From Sulfomarinibacter sp963733915 (GTDB lineage: Bacteria > Acidobacteriota > Thermoanaerobaculia > Thermoanaerobaculales > Sulfomarinibacteraceae), in NCBI GenBank assembly GCA_963733915.1, contig CAVTEP010000006.1:62001-126000 (forward strand): a stretch of 64,000 bases of DNA, in the 5' to 3' direction. This document shows positions 17,695 through 27,600 of the stretch, piece after piece; position 1 is the first letter of the stretch; every line of letters starts with the position of its first letter. The notes beneath the pieces were generated by a model that saw only the letters and a list, made by a program, of their open reading frames with translations, searched no databases and was not told the DNA's origin. Both the position numbers and the translations under genes were made by a program.

Positions 17695-20600
17695 CCGTAA
17701 TCGCACCGCCGACCGTCGCCGACGACAGGGCCACGCGGCAGCTCGCCCAGCGCGAGTACTCCCAGCCGATGGTCGTGGAGGCCGGGGCGGGGACCGGAAA
17801 GACCGCGCTGCTGGTGGCCAGGGTCGTGGCCTGGTGCATGGGCGAGGGCTGGCGGCGGGCCGCGGGTGCGGACCTCGCGCCGGAGGAGGTGGCCAGACGG
17901 GTCATCGAACGGGTTTTGGCCATCACCTTCACCGATGCCGCCGCCGCCGAGATGGCTCGGAAGATCGCCGAGGCTTTTGCGGCGCTCGCCGCGGGACGCG
18001 ACCCGGTCGGTTGGGACCCGGACCTCGAATCGATGCCGGAGGAGCCCGCGGTGCGAGCCGCGCTCCTTGCGGACGAGGTCCACCGCCTACCGGTGTCCAC
18101 CATACACGCGTTCTGCCAGCGACTGTTGAGCGCTCATCCGCTCGAGGCCGGTCTTCACCCGCGATTCACCGTCGACCCAGACGAGGCGATGCTCGACGGA
18201 CTGGTCGTTGAGGTGGTCGAGGAGTCTCTGCGCGGTTTGGAGGATGATCCCGCGGCCACTGACTGGGACTCGCTCGCAGCCGCCGGCGTCGATCCGCAGC
18301 AGATCGCGGACGCGGTCCGTTACCTGGTGGTGCACGGCGTGGGTGCCGCCGATCTCGAGCTCGATCCCTTCAACACGGAGCGTGCTGCGGAGTTCACCAT
18401 GCGCTTGGAGACCGCTTTGCGTGGGCTCGAGAAGGCTCACGGGGGCCGTCTGACCCGGATGTCGAAAAAGTCGACGAACGCGATTGTCGCGCGCGACGCA
18501 ATCGAAGCTCTGACGGCCACGCTCGAGGGCCTCACCGGAGCGGCGACATGGGCCGATCTCACCCGACTCGCGGGGCTTTTCAACGACACGGCGATGGACC
18601 GGCTCGGCAATTGGGGGAAGGGTAAATTCAATGTAACCGAGGCCGGTTGCTTCGAAGCGACGGCGTCGGAAGTCGAAGCGGCGTCGGCGGAGCTGTCCGG
18701 GATCCTCGGCGCCCTGGCGCCCCTGCGGCCGGTCGAGACGGCGGCGGCCCGCCGCGTGCTTGGCCCACTCCTTTCCGAGGTGGAGGCGCGGCGGTCTGCC
18801 CTCGGTCTCGTGACCTACGGCGATTTGCTGCACCGCGCCGCTCGCCTCCTCGAGACCTCGCCGGGTACGGTTCGCGAGCTGTGCTCCGAGGTCGACCAGC
18901 TCCTGGTCGACGAGTTCCAGGACACCGACTGGGTGCAATGCCGTCTGGTCGAGAGCATCGCCTTCGGCGACGGCGAGCGGCCGGGTCTCTTCGTCGTCGG
19001 CGACCCAAAGCAATCCATCTACGCCTGGCGCAACGCCGATCTGGCGGCGTATTCCAGCTTTGTGGCCGCCGTCAGGGGCAACGGCGGACGGGTCGAACCG
19101 CTGGTTCAGAACTTTCGGTCGGTGGCGCCGATCCTGACCGAGGTCGGGCTGGTCGTCGATCGGATCATGCTCGAGGAGGAGGGCGTGCAGCCGCCTTTCG
19201 TGGAGCTCGAGCCGACCGGCGACCGCATCCACGACCCCGGATTCGTCCGTTCGGGCCGGGCCGCTGTCGAGTACTGGGTCACCTGGCCGGCGACCGACGG
19301 CGGAGGGCCGCCGGCGCCGGCCACGAGCGGTGACATGACGGCCTTCGAGGCGGTCCGGGTGGCGAGCGACATCGAGTTCTTGGGGCGGAGGGAGGGCGTT
19401 AGGTGGGGCGATGTGGCCGTACTCCTGCGTTCGACGACGGCGCAGGAAGCGCTCCTTGACGCCTTTCGGAAGCTGGGCGTCCCATTCGAAGTCGCCCGTG
19501 AGCGCGAGTTCTACAGCCAGCGGGAGGTGGTCGAGGCGGCGGCCCTGGTGCGCTGCGTGCTCGACCCGACCGATCTGGTCGCGCTGCTCACCGTCCTTCG
19601 GTCCGATGTTGTCGGCGTTCCGGATGTCGCCCTGGCGCCGCTGTGGGATGGGGGGTTTGCGGCGCGAATGGCACGCCTCGAGGGGCTCGAGGGGGAGGGG
19701 GTCGCGGAACTCGAACGCTGTGTCGATCGGGCGGCCGCCAGGGTCCCGGTGTCGCCGACCGCTGCCGGTCTCCTGCCGCGGTGGCCGGTCTCCGTGAAGA
19801 GAGCAGTTTCGGTCATCGCCGAGCTTCGCGAGGCCCTCGCAACCGACACCCCTGACGACTTCGTCGAGCGGATGCGGACCCGGTGGATGGCCGAAGTATC
19901 CGCAGCCGCCAGGTTCCTCGGGCGTTTCCGGCGTGCCCGGTTGGAGCGTTTTTACGCCGACCTCGAGAGGCGGATGGGCGACGGCAGCGGGGTGTCGGGT
20001 TTGACACGCTTCCTCCGCCGCGTCGTGGAGGAGGGGGGCGAGGGAGGACTCGGCGGCGAGCCTGATCTGCAGAACGATGCGGTGCACGTGATGACGATTC
20101 ACGGTGCCAAGGGGCTCGATTTCGAACACGTCTACGTGATGCAGGTGCACCGAGAGAGCGGACGAATCGAAACAAAGACTGACCCGGAGGCGCTGGCGGT
20201 GAACGATCGCTGGGAGTACCGCCTCTTCGGATGGCCGACGCCGGGCTTCCAGCGGGCCCGGGACTCGAAGGACCGCCAGACGAGCGCGGAGACTGTTCGC
20301 CTTCTCTACGTGGCGATGACCCGCGCCAAGGAGCGCCTGGTGGTCTCGGGGGGCTGGAAGGACGGCCCGGCGATCGACGATCCGATGCGGGCCAAGAGCT
20401 TTGCGGATCTTCTCAGTCTCAGGGTCTCCGAAGGAGAGCTCGCCGAACAGTCGGCCGCGCGAGTGATTCGCCGGCCCGACGATGGCGGGCAGGCCCAGTG
20501 GTTCATGCCCGCAAACGCCGAATTGCCGGGCGACTCGAAGCGGCAGGAAGACGATTTGGGAGCGATGCTCCCCGGCACCGATCGCATTATCGCCGACCGG

Positions 20601-21266
20601 GAGGCGCTGTCCGCCGATCGCCGCATGGCGGCGGCGAGGATGGCGCGACCGAGTACTGCGGGCGCGTCGGCGCGCGCGCATGCGGGTCTTGCCGGGGATG
20701 ACGAAGAGGAAGAATACCTGACGAGGGCGGGAAGCGGTGGGGATGGCGCGGCGAAGGCCGTTGGGAGAGTCATCCATCGCATGCTCGAGGAGGTGGAGCT
20801 CGATCGTGAGCTCGCTCCCCAGCTCCGCGATCGGCTCCACCGATCGCTCTCAGGGCCTGCCGAGATGGCCGATCAGTCGACGGCAGGGTCGGCCGCCGAA
20901 CGCCTGACATCGATGATCGACACGTTCGAGCGCGGTGCCAGTCTCGAGCGATTGTCAGCCATCGCTCAGCTGGTGGTGGCGCGCGAGTTACCAATCGTCG
21001 CTCCGCCGGATCCCGATGACGGACCGGTTGGCGCCGTGACCGGCGTTGCGGACCTGGTCTACCGTGACCCCGAGGACGGCCGCATCGTCGTGGCCGATTA
21101 CAAGACGGATCACCTCGAAGACGAAAAGGCCCTCGCGGATCGCGCCGCTTTCTACGAGCCTCAGGTGCGGATTTACGCCCGCGCGCTCCGCGAAGCCCTG
21201 GACCTCGACCACGAGCCCCACGTCGAGCTGTGGTTTCTCGCCGCCGACCGGATCGTACGGCTGTGA
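17691..21266 (+). CDS. addA: AddA-type UvrD-like helicase-nuclease subunit
   Basis: A 1191-residue superfamily 1 helicase with a C-terminal nuclease. Motifs in order: Walker A GAGTGKT (residues 32-38), Ia AITFTDAAAAEMARKI, II LLVDEFQDTDW, III VGDPKQSIYAWRNAD, V VMTIHGAKGLDFEHVYV, VI RLLYVAMTRAKERLV. The C-terminal PD-(D/E)XK domain ends DGRIVVADYKTD (Asp1136, Lys1138), so both AddA and AddB carry nuclease sites, as in AddAB rather than RecBC. The start at 17691 overlaps addB by four bases. It unwinds and resects DNA ends before RecA loading. Confidence 0.94.
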   Translation: MTVIAPPTVADDRATRQLAQREYSQPMVVEAGAGTGKTALLVARVVAWCMGEGWRRAAGADLAPEEVARRVIERVLAITFTDAAAAEMARKIAEAFAALAAGRDPVGWDPDLESMPEEPAVRAALLADEVHRLPVSTIHAFCQRLLSAHPLEAGLHPRFTVDPDEAMLDGLVVEVVEESLRGLEDDPAATDWDSLAAAGVDPQQIADAVRYLVVHGVGAADLELDPFNTERAAEFTMRLETALRGLEKAHGGRLTRMSKKSTNAIVARDAIEALTATLEGLTGAATWADLTRLAGLFNDTAMDRLGNWGKGKFNVTEAGCFEATASEVEAASAELSGILGALAPLRPVETAAARRVLGPLLSEVEARRSALGLVTYGDLLHRAARLLETSPGTVRELCSEVDQLLVDEFQDTDWVQCRLVESIAFGDGERPGLFVVGDPKQSIYAWRNADLAAYSSFVAAVRGNGGRVEPLVQNFRSVAPILTEVGLVVDRIMLEEEGVQPPFVELEPTGDRIHDPGFVRSGRAAVEYWVTWPATDGGGPPAPATSGDMTAFEAVRVASDIEFLGRREGVRWGDVAVLLRSTTAQEALLDAFRKLGVPFEVAREREFYSQREVVEAAALVRCVLDPTDLVALLTVLRSDVVGVPDVALAPLWDGGFAARMARLEGLEGEGVAELERCVDRAAARVPVSPTAAGLLPRWPVSVKRAVSVIAELREALATDTPDDFVERMRTRWMAEVSAAARFLGRFRRARLERFYADLERRMGDGSGVSGLTRFLRRVVEEGGEGGLGGEPDLQNDAVHVMTIHGAKGLDFEHVYVMQVHRESGRIETKTDPEALAVNDRWEYRLFGWPTPGFQRARDSKDRQTSAETVRLLYVAMTRAKERLVVSGGWKDGPAIDDPMRAKSFADLLSLRVSEGELAEQSAARVIRRPDDGGQAQWFMPANAELPGDSKRQEDDLGAMLPGTDRIIADREALSADRRMAAARMARPSTAGASARAHAGLAGDDEEEEYLTRAGSGGDGAAKAVGRVIHRMLEEVELDRELAPQLRDRLHRSLSGPAEMADQSTAGSAAERLTSMIDTFERGASLERLSAIAQLVVARELPIVAPPDPDDGPVGAVTGVADLVYRDPEDGRIVVADYKTDHLEDEKALADRAAFYEPQVRIYARALREALDLDHEPHVELWFLAADRIVRL

Positions 21267-21268
21267 CG

Positions 21269-21347
21269 GAGTCAAGAGTCAAGAGTTAAGGGTCAAGGAC
21301 CACCGGGAGGGTGGCTGGGCTTTACGCTTCACCCTTGACTCTTCACT
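21269..21347. repeat. GAGTCAA heptamer array and inverted copy
   Basis: GAGTCAA/GAGTTAA heptamers (21269-21295) directly follow the addA stop. Their reverse complement lies at 21330-21347. The pair separates the convergent addA and sucD genes. Confidence 0.75.
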
Positions 21348-21348
21348 C

Positions 21349-21373
21349 AAAAAAACCCGGCGAAACCGCCGGG
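21349..21373 (-). terminator. Rho-independent terminator of sucCD
   Basis: Minus-strand stem CCCGGCG/CGCCGGG (21356-21373) with a 4-nt loop, followed by a run of seven T (plus 21349-21355), located 76 bp past the sucD stop. Confidence 0.88.
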
Positions 21374-21448
21374 CCCTCGTAGAGAAGAACTCCTCCTCCC
21401 TCACTACGAAGGGAGCATTATACAAAAAAGCAGTGTTTTGTGTCGGTC

Positions 21449-22329
21449 TTACACCAGAGACTCGGACTCCATAGCTCGTTTCATCGTGGTGCCGATCTCG
21501 GCCGGCGTCGCCGCGACGGCGATGCCCGCCGCCTGGAGGGCCGCGATTTTGTCGGCCGCCGTGCCCTTTCCGCCCGAGATAATGGCGCCGGCGTGGCCCA
21601 TCCGGCGGCCCGGAGGGGCCGTCTGACCGGCGATGAAGGCCGCCACCGGTTTGGAGACGAACTGCTCGATGAAAGCAGCGGCGTCCTCCTCGGCCGAGCC
21701 GCCGATCTCACCGATCATGACGATCGCCTCGGTCTGGCCGTCCTCTTCGAAGGCCTCGAGGCAGTCGATGAAGTTGGTCCCCGGCAGGGCGTCGCCGCCG
21801 ATGCCGACGCAGGTCGACTGGCCGAGACCGAGAGCGGTCAGCTGGCCGATGGCCTCGTAGGTCAAGGTGCCGGAGCGCGAGACCACCCCGACGGGACCGG
21901 GGATCGAGATGTGTCCGGGCATGATGCCGAGCTTGCACTCGCCTGGGGTAATGATGCCGGGGCAGTTGCCGCCGATGAGGCGGGTCGGCAGCCCCTGGAG
22001 AATACGTTGGACCTGGATCATGTCGCGCGCCGGAATCCCCTCGGAGATGCACACTACCACCTCGATACCTGCGTCGGCCGCCTCGAGGATGGCATCTGCC
22101 GCAAACGGCGGCGGCACGAAGATCAGTGAAGCATTGGCGCCGGTTTCCCTGACCGCGTCGTCGACGGTGTTGAAGACCGGCACACCGTCCACCTTTTGGC
22201 CGGCCTTGCCCGGTGTCACCCCGGCGACGATCTTGGTGCCGTATTCGCGGCACTTGCTCGCGTGGAAGGTTCCTTCTTTGCCGGTGAGGCCCTGGACGAC
22301 GACCTTGGTTTCGGAGTTGACCCAGATAC

Positions 22330-22333
<4 letters not shown>
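21449..22333 (-). CDS. sucD: Succinate-CoA ligase, alpha subunit
   Basis: A 294-residue subunit that binds CoA and carries the phosphohistidine of the TCA-cycle substrate-level phosphorylation step. The CoA-binding Rossmann part has VVVQGLTGKEGTFH, then KIVAGVTPGKAG. The active histidine is His247 in RRMGHAGAI, equivalent to His246 of the E. coli enzyme. SRSGTLTYE and GIGGDALPGTNF are family signatures. Length is standard. Its start overlaps the sucC stop by four bases (ATGA), so the subunits are coupled. Confidence 0.97.
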
Positions 22334-23496
<1,163 letters not shown>

Positions 23497-23550
23497 CCCG
23501 CCTCCTTGGCGATTCCCCCACAATGGGGCCGGGCCATTTTGTACCATCTT

Positions 23551-24216
23551 TCACGAGCGAGCAAGGGCGACATCACGGTGTGAAATCGCGAGGCGCGCGA
23601 TGAAATGCAACGATCTCTCGAAGACCAGACTGGCCGGCCACCAGTACAGTCCCAACCGCGGATTCCACTCTTCGATCGTCAGGCCGACGGTTGCGAAGGA
23701 TTGTTGCCACTGTGCGGCTCTCAGATAGTTGTACGGCAGGGCAACGCCGTGGCGGCGATTGCCGACCCGGTCCATGAACCGCAAGATGACGCCATCCAGC
23801 CAACCGCCGAGCACGTGGTCTTTGATCAACACGCATCGTCCGGCGACCCGCGCTGACTCGGCCAGAAGCGCGGCCGGAGAGTGAGTGTGGTGCAATACAT
23901 CGACCAGCATCGCGGTGTCAAAGCTTCGATTCGCGAAGGGGATCGTCCGCCCGTCGAACCCGGTGGCCCGGATATGACAATCGGGACGGACCAGGACTTC
24001 GATCCCGGCGATCTCGACGTCGGCTCGCAGCTGCGAAATCCACTTTGCCAGCCGCCCATCGCCACAGCCGACGTCGAGCACCCGTGCGTTTTCAGGGATC
24101 AGTGCCGCGAGATGTTCCGCCAACACCTGAATCCGCCGATCGAACACGATCGCTTGATGCATCCGCTCGATAAGTCGCATGGAAACCGCTCGTTTCGTCT
24201 TCGACGCACCCGTCAT
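23551..24216 (-). CDS. Class I SAM-dependent methyltransferase (UbiE-like)
   Basis: A 221-residue methyltransferase with motif I VLDVGCGDGRL (residues 46-56), motif II-like acidic residue in IAGIEVLVRPD, and the post-motif LVDVLHHTHSPAALLAE seen in ubiquinone/menaquinone-type and tellurite-resistance-type enzymes. The C-terminal half (GVALPYNYLRAAQWQQSF, then LGLYWWP) may form the substrate lid. A second ATG twelve codons in (Met13) has a slightly better upstream context, so the start is uncertain. It is 55 bp upstream of sucC on the same strand, but a functional link is not evident. Confidence 0.82.
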   Translation of the reverse strand: MTGASKTKRAVSMRLIERMHQAIVFDRRIQVLAEHLAALIPENARVLDVGCGDGRLAKWISQLRADVEIAGIEVLVRPDCHIRATGFDGRTIPFANRSFDTAMLVDVLHHTHSPAALLAESARVAGRCVLIKDHVLGGWLDGVILRFMDRVGNRRHGVALPYNYLRAAQWQQSFATVGLTIEEWNPRLGLYWWPASLVFERSLHFIARLAISHRDVALARS

Positions 24217-24330
24217 AGTGTATCGTCATCGCGCTTCCGTCAGGAGGAGCCCGCGAAGGGATCCGGTCACTCGGATCCCGAACCCCGCGGGCGCAACAGG
24301 CTGCACGATGCGGAGAGAAAGGGATGGAGG

Positions 24331-24402
24331 CGTTCGAATTCGGAATTAGGAATTAGGAATTAGGAATTGGGAATTGGGAATTGGGAATTAGGAATTAGGA
24401 AT
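24331..24402. repeat. GGAATTAG octamer array
   Basis: About eight tandem GGAATTAG/GGAATTGG units between the divergent methyltransferase and transglutaminase-like genes. It is the cleanest single array in the window and has no inverted partner nearby. Confidence 0.85.
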
Positions 24403-24460
24403 GGCCGCCCACCACCCCCCACCGGGGTTGGATAGCGGCGATACGAAGGGTAGAGGAGAG

Positions 24461-25120
24461 ATGAAAGAGGCGTCGCGGAATCGTCGCGCGGAAGAGCTCA
24501 GTTGGACCGCCGGGGAGAAAAGGGTGCTCGACCGTCTCGACTCGCCGCGGGCGATTCAGGATTTTCTCGACGGCATGCCGTACAACCCCGAACCCGTGTG
24601 CCGGTCGCCGCGGGAGGTCTTGCGGGTGCGGCGAGCTCACTGCATGGAGGGGGCACTGTTCGCCGCGGCGGCGATCAACCGTCTCGGCCAGCCATCGTTG
24701 CTGGTGGATCTTCGCGCGGCCAACGACGACGACCACGTGATCGCGCTGTTCCAGGAGGGTGGTCGCTGGGGCGCGGTCGCCAAGTCCAACACGACCCTAC
24801 TCCGCATGCGCGACCCGGTTTACCGGAATCTCCGCGAGCTCGCCCTTTCGTACTTTCCCTTCTACTTCAACGTCGACGGTGAATTGAGCCTGCGCTCCTA
24901 CTCGACGCCCCTCGATCTGAGTCGCTTCGACGGACTGGGCTGGAGGTTTTCGGCTCTGAATCAGGAGCACATCGGCGATGCTCTCGACCGCCTTCGCCAC
25001 ACCCCTCTTGTTGACGAGACGAGTGCGCGGCGCTTGCAACGGGCGCCGCGATATCTGATCGACGCCTGTTTTGCCGGCGCCGACGCGGACGGGCTCTTCA
25101 GGCCTTCGAAGACCCGCTGA
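24461..25120 (+). CDS. Transglutaminase-like cysteine protein, function unknown
   Basis: A 219-residue soluble protein. RAHCMEGALFAAAAINRLG resembles the nucleophile helix of transglutaminase-like folds (Cys61), and DDDHVIALF supplies a following histidine (His92). An Asp/Asn (for example Asn110 in AVAKSN) could complete a triad. AGAGGAG lies directly before the ATG at 24461. The 3' end overlaps the end of the convergent GNAT gene by 23 bp, so it borders the KamA/ATP-grasp cluster without being in its operon. It might act on peptides or amides, but that is only suggested by fold. Confidence 0.7.
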   Translation: MKEASRNRRAEELSWTAGEKRVLDRLDSPRAIQDFLDGMPYNPEPVCRSPREVLRVRRAHCMEGALFAAAAINRLGQPSLLVDLRAANDDDHVIALFQEGGRWGAVAKSNTTLLRMRDPVYRNLRELALSYFPFYFNVDGELSLRSYSTPLDLSRFDGLGWRFSALNQEHIGDALDRLRHTPLVDETSARRLQRAPRYLIDACFAGADADGLFRPSKTR

Positions 25121-25631
25121 GCTTCGAAGTCGCGAGCACCTTGAGAAAGGTCACCCTGGCATCGCCGGGCGCGTAGAAATCTTCGAGCTCGGCCGCCACG
25201 TGATAGCCGCAGGCCAGGTAAAAGGCGCGGGTCGGTGCGTATTGGGCGCGGCCGGCGGTTTCCAGGTAGACACGCGGCCGTCCCGCGGCGGCCATCCAGG
25301 ACTCGGCCTCCGCGAGCAGGGCGCGGCCGACGCCGAGGCCCTGGTGCGCGGGATCGACGGCTATCCAGTAGAGGTCCGCGGACTCGGTGGTGCCGGGTAT
25401 CGGTCCCCAGCAGGCGTATCCCGCAACCGTGTCACCGTTTTCGGCGACCAGGAAACGGTAGTGGCTGTCGTCGCCGAGGGCGAGGCGGTCGTCCACCAGT
25501 TCCATCGCAACCTCGAGCTCCTCGGGGTTGAAGAAGCCGGTGCCGGTGAGGAGGTGGTACAACGGTGAGCGGTCCGTTATGGACAGCTCGCGGCGAATGT
25601 TTGAGGGTAGAGTCGTGGTGATCGTGTTCAT
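25098..25631 (-). CDS. GNAT-family N-acetyltransferase of the KamA cluster
   Basis: A 177-residue acetyl-CoA-dependent acetyltransferase. The GNAT core is visible as YRFLVAENGDTVAGYACWG, then the acetyl-CoA loop DLYWIAVDPAHQGLGVGRAL (Q-x-x-G-x-G/A type) and the C-terminal RAFYLACGYHVAAELEDFY. The ATG at 25631 overlaps the stop of the upstream ATP-grasp gene (ATGA), so it is the last gene of a coupled operon. In AblA/AblB systems a GNAT acetylates the side-chain amine of beta-lysine made by a lysine 2,3-aminomutase. That parallel suggests a role here, but the protein is shorter than AblB and this is inference. Confidence 0.85.
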   Translation of the reverse strand: MNTITTTLPSNIRRELSITDRSPLYHLLTGTGFFNPEELEVAMELVDDRLALGDDSHYRFLVAENGDTVAGYACWGPIPGTTESADLYWIAVDPAHQGLGVGRALLAEAESWMAAAGRPRVYLETAGRAQYAPTRAFYLACGYHVAAELEDFYAPGDARVTFLKVLATSKLSGSSKA

Positions 25632-26608
25632 CGTTTCCATCCGGCGGCGGCGAGGATCCGCCGCACGATTTCCTTGGCTTCGAGCCCGGCTTCGGCGGCG
25701 GCCGCGGCAAAGCCCGCGTCCGGCGAGATGCAGGGGTTGGCATTGACTTCGAGCACGCAGGGCTCGCCAGTTTCGTCGAGTCGGATGTCCACGCGGCCAT
25801 AGCCGGCGAGGCCGCAAGCCGACCATGCCGTCGTCGCCACGTCCTCGAGCCGGCGGCACAGCGAGGTCTCCTTGCCGTTGAGGAACACCCGCACCGTGTT
25901 CCGGTAGGCGAACGAGTCTTCAGACCATTTTGCCTCCCAGCCGAGAATCCGCGGGCGGTTGGGTGGGAAATCGACAAAGCTCATCTCGGCCGGCGGAAGG
26001 ACATCGAATCCGTGCTCATCGGCGAGCACCGAGATGTTGAATTCGCGGCCCGGCAGCAGGTGTTCGACGAGCACTCCCTGGCCGGGAAATAGCTTGTGAA
26101 GCTCGCGGGCACGGGTCACGGCCCGTACACGGTCCGAGGTGACGGCGTCGTCGTCGAGACCGAGCGAGGCGTCCTCGAGCGCCGGTTTGAGAATCCAGGG
26201 CGGCGGCAAGCTGTCGAGCATGTCGGGGTGGTCCGGATCGAGCAGCCCCCCCGGCGCCACGGCGACGCCCTGAGCGGCCAGGGTCCGACGGGTCAACTCC
26301 TTGTCGGTGGTGGCGCGGATGGCGGCGGCAGACGAGCCGGTGACCTTCAGCCCCATACGCTCGAAGGTGGTCGCCGCTTCGACCTGAAAGCCCGGTCGGC
26401 CCGGGGGCGACTCGACGAGGTTGAAGACCGTTCCGGCGCCTTTGACCGACTCGGAATCGACACCTTCATCCCCGACCGCCATGACGCGGAAGGGGATCGT
26501 GAGAGCGTCGAGCGCAGCGGTTACGAAGCCGACCTGGGCGAGGACGTCGCGCGTCGACGGGTCGTCTGCGGCCGCAACTGCGTTGTGGGCAACCACGATG
26601 TCGGACAT
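25628..26608 (-). CDS. Ddl-like ATP-grasp ligase 2 of the KamA cluster
   Basis: A 326-residue member of the D-Ala-D-Ala-ligase-like ATP-grasp superfamily, which activates a carboxylate as an acyl phosphate and joins it to an amine. Seen are the N-terminal domain (FNLVESPPGRPGFQVEAATTF, like the Ddl block before the hinge), the ATP-binding part WILKPALEDASLGL, the segment VLVEHLLPGREFNISVL and the metal-binding VLEVNANPCISPDAGF. It differs from true Ddl in these blocks, so peptidoglycan D-Ala-D-Ala synthesis is unlikely. Its start overlaps the 3' end of ligase 1 by 88 bp, an unusually long overlap. Confidence 0.85.
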   Translation of the reverse strand: MSDIVVAHNAVAAADDPSTRDVLAQVGFVTAALDALTIPFRVMAVGDEGVDSESVKGAGTVFNLVESPPGRPGFQVEAATTFERMGLKVTGSSAAAIRATTDKELTRRTLAAQGVAVAPGGLLDPDHPDMLDSLPPPWILKPALEDASLGLDDDAVTSDRVRAVTRARELHKLFPGQGVLVEHLLPGREFNISVLADEHGFDVLPPAEMSFVDFPPNRPRILGWEAKWSEDSFAYRNTVRVFLNGKETSLCRRLEDVATTAWSACGLAGYGRVDIRLDETGEPCVLEVNANPCISPDAGFAAAAAEAGLEAKEIVRRILAAAGWKR

Positions 26609-27597
26609 GATTCGGAGTCGTACCTTTCTTTGGCTGCAGTGACGATATCGCCGAGGAGGTCGTCATAGGCGATGCCCGCCAGGCGGGCCATGATCGGCAA
26701 GTCGGAGCGCACCGGGTGGAGACCCGGCAACGGATTGACCTCGAGGAACTGGAGCTTGCCGGCGGCGTCGCAGCGGAGATCCACCCGAGCGGCGTCTCTG
26801 CACTCCAAGGCTTCCACGACCGCCAGCGCCAGCTCCGCCGCCTGGCCGGCCAACGGCTCACCCGTGACCAGCCGGTACTCCATGCGGTCCAGGTACTCGT
26901 CCTTATTGAGTTGGGTATAGGCGTCAACCTCGGAGCGTTCGGTCCACACCACCTCCATCACCGCCACGACCCGCGCTCCCGGGCCGTTGCCGATGACGCC
27001 GACGGTGACCTCGCGCCCGGGCAGGAGCTCCTCGACCAGCAGTCCGGCCGGGAAGTCGGGAAGCAGCTTGGTACAGGTCTTCACCAGCTGTCGGCGGTTG
27101 TTGATGATGGAGTACGCGCCGACACCCTTGGAGCTGCCCTCGGCGAGCGGTTTGACGAACATCGGGCTCCCGTTGAGTCCGGACTCGATGTCGGTCAGCG
27201 ACCGTACCACCATGAAACCGGGAGTCGGCAGACCGGCATCGCGCACGATGCGTTTGGCCAGCGACTTGTCGAGGGTGAGACCGCAGGTGACCGGGTCAGA
27301 AAAGGTGTAGGGCTGGTCGAATAGCTCGCAGAGAGCCGGCACCTGAGCCTCGCGGGCGCGCCCGCGAAGACCTTCGGTGACGTTGAAGACGAGGTCCCAC
27401 CGTTTGCCGGCGACCAGCCGCGCCGCCAGGGCCCGGCCGCGGCCGACTCGCTCGACGCGGTGGCCGAGGCTGGAGAGGGTTCCCTCGAGACCGGCGATCA
27501 CGCCTTCGTCGTCGAACTCGGCCACCTCGAGCTTGCTGTGACCGGCTGCCAGGTACTCTTCCTTGCTGTCGTAACAAAGCGCAATCGAGAGTTTCAT
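26521..27597 (-). CDS. Ddl-like ATP-grasp ligase 1 of the KamA cluster
   Basis: A 358-residue ATP-grasp protein paralogous to its downstream neighbour. Blocks: WDLVFNVTEGLRGRAREAQ (Ddl-like substrate-domain loop), MFVKPLAEGSSKGVGA (ATP-binding), LLVEELLPGREVTVGVIG, and KLQFLEVNPLPGLHPVRSD with the metal-binding Glu and Asn. It starts 4 bp after the kamA stop. Two adjacent, non-identical ligases behind an aminomutase suggest stepwise amide formation, for example coupling an amino acid to a beta-amino acid. The last 30 residues beyond the fold (ending SSPRSAS) read through the start of ligase 2 and may be non-functional. Confidence 0.85.
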   Translation of the reverse strand: MKLSIALCYDSKEEYLAAGHSKLEVAEFDDEGVIAGLEGTLSSLGHRVERVGRGRALAARLVAGKRWDLVFNVTEGLRGRAREAQVPALCELFDQPYTFSDPVTCGLTLDKSLAKRIVRDAGLPTPGFMVVRSLTDIESGLNGSPMFVKPLAEGSSKGVGAYSIINNRRQLVKTCTKLLPDFPAGLLVEELLPGREVTVGVIGNGPGARVVAVMEVVWTERSEVDAYTQLNKDEYLDRMEYRLVTGEPLAGQAAELALAVVEALECRDAARVDLRCDAAGKLQFLEVNPLPGLHPVRSDLPIMARLAGIAYDDLLGDIVTAAKERYDSESCPTSWLPTTQLRPQTTRRRATSSPRSAS

Positions 27598-27600
27598 TGC

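Noticed and set aside
18087..20840. A 917-codon ORF on the minus strand inside addA
   Set aside because: It is the antisense shadow of a GC-rich gene with full helicase and nuclease motifs on the plus strand.
24331..24402. Possible CRISPR array
   Set aside because: Tandem 7-8 bp units without spacers and without cas genes; they are short tandem repeats.
26521..26608. Frameshift-split single protein made of both ATP-grasp genes
   Set aside because: Removing one base does not bring the two frames together, and each protein has a complete ATP-grasp core; the 88-bp overlap is accepted as real.
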